Below, one piece after another: positions 8,173-14,286 of a stretch of 64,000 nucleotides of DNA. Both the position numbers and the translations under genes were made by a program. How positions within the stretch are numbered: the first letter of the stretch is position 1; each line of letters begins with the position of its first letter. The stretch comes from Streptomyces sp. NBC_01210 (GTDB lineage Bacteria; Actinomycetota; Actinomycetes; Streptomycetales; Streptomycetaceae). The stretch spans positions 1,984,001-2,048,000 of the forward strand of contig NZ_CP108549.1 in the NCBI RefSeq assembly GCF_036010325.1, written 5' to 3'. The notes beneath the pieces are model-generated. The model was given only the letters and a program-made list of their open reading frames with translations. It was not told the DNA's origin and did no database searches.

Positions 8173-9726
8173 TCAGTCCGTTTCCATGTAGGGGCGGCGG
8201 AAGACAGGGGCTTGGCCGGTGCCGTTGGGGCGTACGGCTGCCAGCGCTTGTACGACCGCGGCCTCCAAGGGACCGCTGGTGTCGACCGTGACGGCTTCCG
8301 TCCATGGCGGCTCTTTGCTTGCCATGGCGGTGGCCACGTCGAGGTCGGCGTCGGATGCTCCGGGGGCGCGCGTACGCAGGCGGGCCGCCGACACGGCGTC
8401 CGGCACCTGGCAGTGCAGGGCCACCAGGTCGGCGCTGACGCGTTCGGCCATGCGCAGGGCAGCTTCGCGCTGTTCCGCATCGGACCAGGTGGCGTCCAGG
8501 ACGACGGACTCGCCCGAGGACAACAGGGCGGACGCACGGTCGAGCAGGGCCGTGTAGGTCTTGGCGGTCCATTCGGGTGTGTACAGGCCTTCGCCGTAGC
8601 CGGTCGCGGCGGACACCTCTGCGGGGATGCCCGCCAGCTCTTTGCGGAGACGGTCGCTGCTGAGGAGCGTGACGCCGAGGCGATCGGCCAGCGCGCCGGA
8701 GAGTGTGGACTTGCCGCTGCCCGGTAGCCCGCCGACGAGTGTGAGGCCGACAGCGGACGTCCGCAGGTGACGCAGCGCTGTCAGGACCAGTCGCCGTGAC
8801 GCGGCCTCAGTGCCGGGCGCGCCCTGCCGGGCCTGGATCAGCGAGACCTTGGCACGGACGAAGGCGCGGTAGGCGACATAGTGGTGCCGCAGGGACGGCG
8901 GTGCCGGGTCGCCGGAGTACTCGCTGTACTGGGCAAGGAAGAACCCCGCGGCCTCCGGGGCTCCCAGCTGTTCCAGGTCCATGGCAAGGAAGGCGGCGTC
9001 GTCGAGGCCGTCGACGTAGCGCAGGTGGTCGTCGAACTCCAGGCAGTCCAGGAGGCGGGGGCCGTCGTCGAGGCAGAAGATGTCCTCTGCGAGCAGGTCG
9101 CCGTGGCCGTCGACGATCCGCCCCTGCGCGATGCGCGTGTCGAACAGCTGCTTGCGGCCGACGAGGTAGCGGCGCACCAGTCGCTCGACCTCCTCCACCT
9201 CGTCGGAAGCGTGTGCGTCGCCGGCCAGCGCGCGTACCTGCGCGAAGCTCGCTTCCCAGCGCGAGGACAGCGCGTCCCGAGTGCCCTGCTCGTCCACGTC
9301 CCGGCTGCGGGGCGCATCCGCGTGATGGGTGGCGAGCTGCCGGGCGACAGTCCGCAGGGCACCGTCGACGACGACGCCCTCGCTTATCAGCCGGGAGAGG
9401 CGGCGCTCCGCCGGCATGCGGCGCATCACGACGAGGGGTTCTGGGGTGTCCGCGCCCGGGCTGCGAAATTCTCCCAGGCCCAGATAGACGTCGGGGGCGA
9501 AGCGACGGTTGAGAGCCAGTTCCCGCTCGCACGCCGCACGCCGAGCCGCCACGGTGGAGTAGTCCAGGAATTCCAGGTCCACCGGCTTCTTGAGCTTGTA
9601 GGCACGGTCGCCGACGAAGAAAACGACCGCCGTATGGGTTTCGCAGACCTCTGCTCGCGGGAGCGGCGTTGCATCGATGCCGGTGCATGTCCGGAGCACA
9701 GATGCGTCGGTTCGGAGTGTGGACAT
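8173..9726 (-). CDS. Aminoglycoside-phosphotransferase-like / P-loop kinase fusion (Rv2004c-like)
   Basis: A 517-residue two-domain protein. The N-terminal half (about 30-310) resembles aminoglycoside/choline phosphotransferases, with AYKLKKPVDLEFLDYST, RIVDGHGDLLAEDIFCL (the catalytic HGD motif) and LLDCLEFDD. The C-terminal half (about 340-510) is a P-loop kinase with GLPGSGKSTLS and VVLDATWSDAEQR. The same fusion in Mycobacterium tuberculosis, Rv2004c, belongs to the DosR regulon, which fits the setting; its substrate is unknown there too. ATG 9726 has GGGAGG about seven bases upstream, and a longer frame to 9771 lacks that. It is flanked by a USP and a CBS-BON gene on the same strand. Confidence 0.85.
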   Translation of the reverse strand: MSTLRTDASVLRTCTGIDATPLPRAEVCETHTAVVFFVGDRAYKLKKPVDLEFLDYSTVAARRAACERELALNRRFAPDVYLGLGEFRSPGADTPEPLVVMRRMPAERRLSRLISEGVVVDGALRTVARQLATHHADAPRSRDVDEQGTRDALSSRWEASFAQVRALAGDAHASDEVEEVERLVRRYLVGRKQLFDTRIAQGRIVDGHGDLLAEDIFCLDDGPRLLDCLEFDDHLRYVDGLDDAAFLAMDLEQLGAPEAAGFFLAQYSEYSGDPAPPSLRHHYVAYRAFVRAKVSLIQARQGAPGTEAASRRLVLTALRHLRTSAVGLTLVGGLPGSGKSTLSGALADRLGVTLLSSDRLRKELAGIPAEVSAATGYGEGLYTPEWTAKTYTALLDRASALLSSGESVVLDATWSDAEQREAALRMAERVSADLVALHCQVPDAVSAARLRTRAPGASDADLDVATAMASKEPPWTEAVTVDTSGPLEAAVVQALAAVRPNGTGQAPVFRRPYMETD

Positions 9727-9797
9727 CGTGATCCTCCCTGCGGTGGTCGCGAACAACATCTGGTCGACCACGGCGTGCGGTGCCCTATTCGGACGAC

Positions 9798-10469
9798 CTA
9801 CGTGCCGCTGGTGGAACTCGCGGTGTCATCGGTCCGGAACGTGATGTGTTCCGAGACCGAAACCACGCCGTCCACACTCCGGCACAACCGCACAATGATC
9901 GGGATCAGACTCCTGACATCGACGGAGCCACCGAGCGTGACCTGCCCTTCGTCCACCTCAACCGTCACCGAAGGGCCGAGGCGCATAGTCAAATGCAGCA
10001 CATCCCGGTTGATCTCATCGCGGATGGCGTCGTCGCGGCGAAGGAAGATCCGCAGCAAGTCGCTCCGGCCAAGGATGCCCTGGAGCCTGTCCGCCTCGTC
10101 CACCACGGGCAGCCGCTTGACGTTCTGTACTGCCATGAGGCGCGCCGCCTCGACAACAGTCCACTCCGGACGCGCGCAAACGGCCGGAGCCGACATCAGC
10201 TCTTCGGCGCAGGCTCCCTCGGCCTTGGCCCGCTCCCACGCCTCCAGATGCGGCATCGGCACCCGACCCGACGGGTCGGACTGACCGGACGACTTGCGCA
10301 GTAGGTCGGCCTCGGACACCACACCCATCGGGCGGTCCAGTTCGTCCACGACGGGTACGGCGGTGACATCGTTCTCGGCAAGCAGCCTGACGATCTCCTT
10401 GAACGGCACATCACGCCGTACCCGGACAACATTCCGGGTCATGAGCTCTCCGACTGTTCGGTGGTGCAT
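9798..10469 (-). CDS. CBS-CBS-BON domain protein
   Basis: A 223-residue protein. The first CBS motif (about 5-60) has VGELMTRNVVRVRRDVPFKEI and GVVSEADLL. A linker of about 30 residues follows. The second (about 90-145) has AEELMSAPAV, KRLPVVDEADRLQGILGRSDLL. The BON domain (about 155-215) has VTVEVDEGQVTLGGSV. GGGAGG lies six bases before ATG 10469. It most resembles the protein at 18976. A long perfect inverted repeat lies upstream, shared with a divergent DUF1918 relic. It probably senses adenine nucleotides; the output is unknown. Confidence 0.87.
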   Translation of the reverse strand: MHHRTVGELMTRNVVRVRRDVPFKEIVRLLAENDVTAVPVVDELDRPMGVVSEADLLRKSSGQSDPSGRVPMPHLEAWERAKAEGACAEELMSAPAVCARPEWTVVEAARLMAVQNVKRLPVVDEADRLQGILGRSDLLRIFLRRDDAIRDEINRDVLHLTMRLGPSVTVEVDEGQVTLGGSVDVRSLIPIIVRLCRSVDGVVSVSEHITFRTDDTASSTSGT

Positions 10470-10562
10470 TCCGCCCTCCCTTCGGCGTCGTGACTGTCAC
10501 CGTCACTGATCAAGCCTGTCAGGAGCCTGGCATCCTCGGATGAGCCGTCCGGCCCCCCTTTG

Positions 10563-10596
10563 GGGCCGTTCGGGCCGAGACCGGCCCGAACGGCCC
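10563..10596. promoter_or_regulatory. 34-bp perfect inverted repeat between divergent starts
   Basis: GGGCCGTTCGGGCC, a 6-base spacer GAGACC, then GGCCCGAACGGCCC form a perfect 14-bp inverted repeat. Each arm resembles an operator copy, and the centre GGGCCGAGACCGGCCC is a third near-copy. It lies between the CBS-BON start (10469, minus) and the DUF1918 relic start (10662, plus), so an operator role is more likely than termination. Confidence 0.6.
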
Positions 10597-10661
10597 TCCG
10601 ACTCGGGCTTAGCGCGTGGCAGGTTGGGGGTCAGCGACGCTTCGCAGGAGCGGTGACGCTC

Positions 10662-10770
10662 ATGCGAGCTCACCTTGGCGATCAACTCGTCGTCGAAGCA
10701 CGTCATGTTCCCCGGGCGGGACGCGCACATCCATCACATCTCAGGCGACGGCGGCCCCGGATGCGGCCCC
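10662..10770 (+). pseudogene. DUF1918 protein, 5' relic
   Basis: ATG 10662 begins MRAHLGDQLVVEARHV, the start of a DUF1918 protein (compare MRAQLGDQLVVES at 37271). After a frameshift near 10715 the reading continues as RDAHIHHISGDGG. The conserved PPYxVRW end is lost. It meets the 3' end of the minus-strand ORF 10703-10900 near 10770, which suggests a deletion that cut both. Confidence 0.6.
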
Positions 10771-10900
10771 CCGCGAAGGACTCCACGATGAAGGCATCGT
10801 GGACCTCCGCGACCAGCTCGCGGGCGATGTCGGCCTCGTCGCCCATCACCGAGGGCGCCGTGCCGTGGTCGGCCACCGCGTCGTAGTCCGCGAGACCCAT
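10703..10900 (-). CDS. Small protein of unknown function, probably truncated
   Basis: A 65-codon ORF with an excellent ribosome site (AGGAGG eight bases before ATG 10900). The first 45 residues are acidic and soluble, with DEADIARELVAEVHDAFIVES. The last 20 are arginine-rich and read antisense to the DUF1918 relic, so the true C-terminus seems lost. It diverges from the alcohol dehydrogenase at 11079 and may share its operator region. I do not recognise the family. Confidence 0.45.
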   Translation of the reverse strand: MGLADYDAVADHGTAPSVMGDEADIARELVAEVHDAFIVESFAGGRIRGRRRLRCDGCARPARGT

Positions 10901-10964
10901 GGCTGCCGCCTCCTGCCGTTGTCTCCGTCTTCACGATCACACCTATGTGCCCTTGTGCCGATCG

Positions 10965-11001
10965 GGGCGGTGAACCCCCCACCGGGGGACCGATCGGCCC
11001 C
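10965..11001. promoter_or_regulatory. Paired candidate DevR/OsdR operators
   Basis: GGGACCGATCGGCCCC at 10986 is a strong copy; GGGGCGGTGAACCCCC at 10965 is a weak one, starting 21 bp away. They lie between the minus-strand small ORF (10900) and the alcohol dehydrogenase (11079). Confidence 0.6.
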
Positions 11002-11078
11002 TGTGCGTCTTTGTCTCTCCACCACAGGCTGGGGGAGAGACAACAGGCACACATCGGACAGCTGAGGAGAGGAACGTC

Positions 11079-12146
11079 ATGAAGGCACTCGTTTTCCACG
11101 GCCCCGGCCAGGCCTCTTGGGACAAGGTGGCAGATCCGGGCATCCAAGAGCCCACGGACATCGTCGTCCGCATCGACACCACGACCATCTGCGGAACAGA
11201 CCTGCACATCCTCAAGGGCGACGTGCCCGAAGTGACCCCGGGGACCGTCCTCGGGCACGAGGCCGTCGGCGAGGTCGTCGAGGCGGGAAGTGATGTCGGC
11301 ACGGTCCGCCCCGGCGACCGGGTGCTCGTCTCGTGCATCTCCCCCTGCGGCCGCTGCCGCTACTGCCGCGAGCAGATGTACGGGCAGTGCCGGGGCAACG
11401 GGGGATGGGTGCTCGGCCACCTGATCAACGGCACGCAGGCCGAGTACGTACGCGTTCCCTTCGCCGATTTCTCCGTCCACCCGCTGCCCGCAGCAGTGAG
11501 CAGCAGCGACGCCGTGTTGCTGTCCGACATCTTCCCCACTGCGTACGAGGTGGGCGTCCTCAACGGAGGAGTCCGGCCCGGCGACACCGTCGTGGTCGTG
11601 GGAGCCGGCCCCATCGGGCTCGCCACCATCGCCACGTCACGGCTGTTCTCGCCCGGCAGGATCATCGCGGTGGACCTGGCCAAGTCGCGGCTGGACGCCG
11701 CCCGCGAACTCGGTGCGGACGCCATCGTCAACGCGGCGGAAGACCCTGAGCAGCTGGTCTCGGATCTGACCGAGGGGCTCGGGGCCGATGTGGCAATCGA
11801 GGCCGTCGGAGTACCGGAAAGCTTTGAACTCTGCACGCGTGTGGTACGGCCGGGAGGCCATGTGGCCAACGTAGGCGTGCACGGCAAACCCGCCACGCTC
11901 CACCTGGAAGACCTCTGGATCAAGAACGTGACCATCAGGACCGGCCTGGTGGACACCTACTCCACACCGGTTCTGCTGGGCATGCTGGCTGCCGGTCGAC
12001 TGCCCACGGCTGCGATCGCGACCCATCGCTTCGAACTGGGACAGATCGAGGAGGCGTACGACGTGTTCTCACGCGCTGCCGACACGGGTGCGCTCAAGGT
12101 CGTGCTCGGTGGCCCGGAGCACAAGGACGTGGAGCGCACGAGCTGA
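11079..12146 (+). CDS. Zinc-dependent alcohol dehydrogenase
   Basis: A 355-residue medium-chain dehydrogenase. It should interconvert an alcohol and an aldehyde with NAD(P) in the cytoplasm. The catalytic zinc site is CGTDLHIL and GHEAVGEV. The structural zinc cluster CISPCGRCRYCREQMYGQC is intact. The Rossmann motif is VVVGAGPIGLATI near residue 172. GAGGAGAGGAACGTC precedes ATG 11079. Operator-like palindromes lie 80-115 bp upstream. It could reoxidise NADH during oxygen shortage by making ethanol or a similar alcohol; the substrate is inferred only from context. A second, internally deleted zinc alcohol dehydrogenase relic lies at 45190-45402. Confidence 0.9.
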   Translation: MKALVFHGPGQASWDKVADPGIQEPTDIVVRIDTTTICGTDLHILKGDVPEVTPGTVLGHEAVGEVVEAGSDVGTVRPGDRVLVSCISPCGRCRYCREQMYGQCRGNGGWVLGHLINGTQAEYVRVPFADFSVHPLPAAVSSSDAVLLSDIFPTAYEVGVLNGGVRPGDTVVVVGAGPIGLATIATSRLFSPGRIIAVDLAKSRLDAARELGADAIVNAAEDPEQLVSDLTEGLGADVAIEAVGVPESFELCTRVVRPGGHVANVGVHGKPATLHLEDLWIKNVTIRTGLVDTYSTPVLLGMLAAGRLPTAAIATHRFELGQIEEAYDVFSRAADTGALKVVLGGPEHKDVERTS

Positions 12147-12348
12147 CGCCCTGCCGAGCCGGGCGCCTCGGTCGCCGGCCCGACACATCGGCATCAAGCG
12201 GATCAGTCGTCCGTCCCCGATGATTTATCCGCCATCACCGGTCTATCCGCTGTCGCCGGGGCGTCGCCGCCCAGAGCCCACTCGACATCCACGACGCCCG
12301 CAAAGGAAGGCGAAGGTGCCCCGGCCGATCCTCCTCCGCGGGCGGGCG

Positions 12349-12475
12349 TCAGTGTTTGGTGAGTGGACTGGAGGAGCGCAGGGCCGCACGACGCCGCTGG
12401 TACTCCTCTTCGTCGATGTCGCCGCGGGCGAACCGCTCGGCGAGCAGCTGCTCGGGCGAGGGCCCGGCGTGCCAC
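12349..12475 (-). pseudogene. SHOCT-domain protein, C-terminal relic
   Basis: The minus strand ends in PEQLLAERFARGDIDEEEYQRRRAAL, a SHOCT motif very like that at 2483. The frame continues upstream to 12927 but becomes antisense to a flavodoxin relic with no homology, so the N-terminal membrane part is missing. Confidence 0.6.
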
Positions 12476-12479
12476 CGCC

Positions 12480-12760
12480 ATGCTCTGGCCGGGCTGTGGC
12501 TGTTCAGCAGCGGCCCCCTCGACCCGTCGGCGTTGCAACGGGATATCCCTGCCGTGCGCGGCGTCCGCCAAGTCGAGCGTCGACTGGGAGCCTGGAGCAC
12601 GTCACGTTCGGCGGACGGCCGGCGGACGGAGCGCGAGGACGCATCGCCCGAGTGATCCTGGAGGAGGACGGCGACGACTGCCGCGACCTCAAACGGATTG
12701 CCCTGTGGGCCGAAAGCATCGCCGCCTGCCTGACCGCGATTACCAAAGCGGGGCAGAACT
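12480..12760 (+). pseudogene. Flavodoxin, C-terminal relic
   Basis: LWLFSSGPLDPSALQRDIPAV in one frame and EHVTFGGRPADGARGRIARVI followed by RDLKRIALWAESIA in another match residues from about 78 to 165 of the flavodoxin at 56216. The FMN-binding N-terminus is gone. It meets the SHOCT relic head to head, so a deletion removed both 5' ends. The rest of the 12147-12926 gap shows nothing else I recognise. Confidence 0.65.
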
Positions 12761-12926
12761 GGGCCTGTCGGGCCGCGGACAGGGCCGCCCGGCCCTTCCC
12801 CGGCGCCGATCGGGTGACTGAAGCTGAGCACAGACAGCGGCCCCGCAGGAGAAACCGGCGAGTGCGGCCCGGACGGCTCACCGGTCATCAGCGAGGTAGC
12901 CGCGCGCTCGAAACGGAGGCCCAGCA

Positions 12927-13391
12927 ATGAGTACCCCCTCCCCCACCCGTATGACCGCCGTTCTGTCCCCCGAGCACCGTGCCCGGCTACTGGGCATCAC
13001 CCGGGACGTCAAATTCCCTGAAGGGACCCGTATCTTCGAAGAAGGCCGCCCCGCCGACCGGTTCTGGATCATCCAGTCCGGCACTATCGCTCTCGACATC
13101 CAAGTTCCGGGACGGCGCCCGGCAGTGATCGAGAACCTGGGCTTCGGTGAACTCGTGGGCTGGTCCTGGCTGTTCCCACCGTATGTGTGGCAGTTCGGCG
13201 CCGAGGCCATGACACCCGTACGCGCCCAGGAGTTCGACGCGTCAACGGTGCGGATGATGATGGATGCCGACCCTGCCTTCGGCTCCGCGATCGGACACTG
13301 GGTCGGCAGGGTGCTTGCTCACCGGCTGCATGCCGCCCGTATCCGCCTGCTCGATCTGTACGCGCCTCACGGCAGCGGCATGACTCTGTGA
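12927..13391 (+). CDS. Stand-alone cyclic-nucleotide-binding domain protein
   Basis: A 154-residue protein made of one cNMP-binding beta-roll of the CRP/FNR type. VKFPEGTRIFEEGRPADRF is the start of the fold, FWIIQSGTIALDI follows, and ENLGFGELVGWSWLFPP occupies the phosphate-binding cassette; the canonical R-x-A of cAMP binders is not evident. No DNA-binding helix-turn-helix follows the C-helix, so this is a sensor without its own output. GGAGG lies seven bases before ATG 12927. The CBS-BON gene starts 21 bp downstream and the two probably form one unit. The ligand may not be cAMP. Confidence 0.8.
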   Translation: MSTPSPTRMTAVLSPEHRARLLGITRDVKFPEGTRIFEEGRPADRFWIIQSGTIALDIQVPGRRPAVIENLGFGELVGWSWLFPPYVWQFGAEAMTPVRAQEFDASTVRMMMDADPAFGSAIGHWVGRVLAHRLHAARIRLLDLYAPHGSGMTL

Positions 13392-13412
13392 CCGGCGTCC
13401 GGGAGGCCCGCC

Positions 13413-14060
13413 ATGCCCGATTCCCCGCACACAGTGAGCGATGTCATGACCCACACCGCAGTCGCGGTGGGGCGCCATGCGACCTATAAGGAGATCGTGG
13501 AGCTGATGGAGCAGTGGAAGGTCAGTGCTTTGCCGGTGCTGGAGGGCGAGGGCCGTGTGATCGGCGTGGTCTCGGAGGCCGATCTGCTCCCCAAGGAGGA
13601 GTACCGCCTCGACGACCCCGCACAGGCAGACCGGCCGCTGTCCGACATGACGAAGGCGAGGGCGGTCTCCGCAGAGGAGCTGATGTCGAGCCCGGCCATC
13701 ACCGTTCACGCGAGTGCCATGGTCGCCGAGGCCGCACGCATCATGGCGCGCCGTCGCGTCAAGCGCCTGCCCGTGGTCGATGATGTCGGCCTGCTGGAAG
13801 GTGTCGTCAGCCGCAGCGACCTGCTGAAGGTGTTCCTCAGGTCCGACGAGGCCATAGCCGACGAGATCCGTCGTACCGTCATCCAACACCTTCCGCCCGC
13901 GGCACAAGTGGAAGTTTCCGTCACTGACGGCGTGGTCACCCTTTACGGCAACCTCAGGGACCGGGCGCTGGTCTCCCTGCTTGCCCGGGCCGCCCGCGCG
14001 GTCGAAGGCGTCGTGGACATCCGCCTCAGCCTCAACAACCAGGCACCCCCGGCGCCCTGA
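13413..14060 (+). CDS. CBS-CBS-BON domain protein
   Basis: A 215-residue protein with two CBS motifs (VSDVMTHTAVAVGRHATYKEI and GVVSEADLLPKEE; AEELMSSPAITVHASAMV and KRLPVVDDVGLLEGVVSRSDLL) and a C-terminal BON domain with VEVSVTDGVVTLYGNLRD. GGGAGG lies before ATG 13413. It pairs in sequence with the protein at 58535, which shares the WKVSAxPVLEGEGRVIGVVSEADLLPKEE pattern. It is co-directional with the cNMP-binding protein upstream, linking a nucleotide sensor with an adenylate sensor in one transcript. Confidence 0.87.
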   Translation: MPDSPHTVSDVMTHTAVAVGRHATYKEIVELMEQWKVSALPVLEGEGRVIGVVSEADLLPKEEYRLDDPAQADRPLSDMTKARAVSAEELMSSPAITVHASAMVAEAARIMARRRVKRLPVVDDVGLLEGVVSRSDLLKVFLRSDEAIADEIRRTVIQHLPPAAQVEVSVTDGVVTLYGNLRDRALVSLLARAARAVEGVVDIRLSLNNQAPPAP

Positions 14061-14064
14061 GGCA

Positions 14065-14199
14065 TCAGTACGACAACCTCGGTCTGGGCACGTCAAGGCG
14101 AAAAGGGCCCATCCGCTTCTCGCGGATCCTGATTGCGTGGTGCACGGCCACGAGCCGCTTCTCCACGTCCTCGTCAGGGGCCCTTTCCGTCAATTCCAT
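14065..14199 (-). CDS. Possible small ORF of unknown function
   Basis: A 44-codon frame from ATG 14199 with alternating charged residues (TERAPDEDVEKRLVAVHHAI). No clear ribosome site is seen and the family is not recognised. It is listed because a pair of operator-like palindromes lies just upstream on the minus strand and no other gene start would use them. It may be a truncated relic. Confidence 0.2.
   Translation of the reverse strand: MELTERAPDEDVEKRLVAVHHAIRIREKRMGPFRLDVPRPRLSY
14111..14127. terminator. Short hairpin downstream of CBS-BON gene
   Basis: ATCCGC-TTCTC-GCGGAT, a 6-bp stem 50 bases after the stop codon at 14060. It is short and has no T-run, so it is only a weak candidate. 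Confidence 0.3.
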
Positions 14200-14225
14200 G
14201 GAAACACGGGGCGTGCGATGCTGCC

Positions 14226-14263
14226 AGGGCCGAACAGTCCCACCTTCGGTGCCGTTCGGCCCC
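14226..14263. promoter_or_regulatory. Paired candidate DevR/OsdR operators
   Basis: AGGGCCGAACAGTCCC at 14226 and GGTGCCGTTCGGCCCC at 14248 start 22 bp apart. They lie between two gene 3' ends, so the gene they once served may be the small minus-strand frame at 14065-14199 or a lost gene. Confidence 0.5.
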
Positions 14264-14286
14264 ACCTCTCCCATACCGCTTGACGA

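Noticed and set aside
10563..10596. Perfect inverted repeat as a rho-independent terminator
   Set aside because: It has no T-run, lies between divergent starts rather than after a gene, and its arms match the operator motif.
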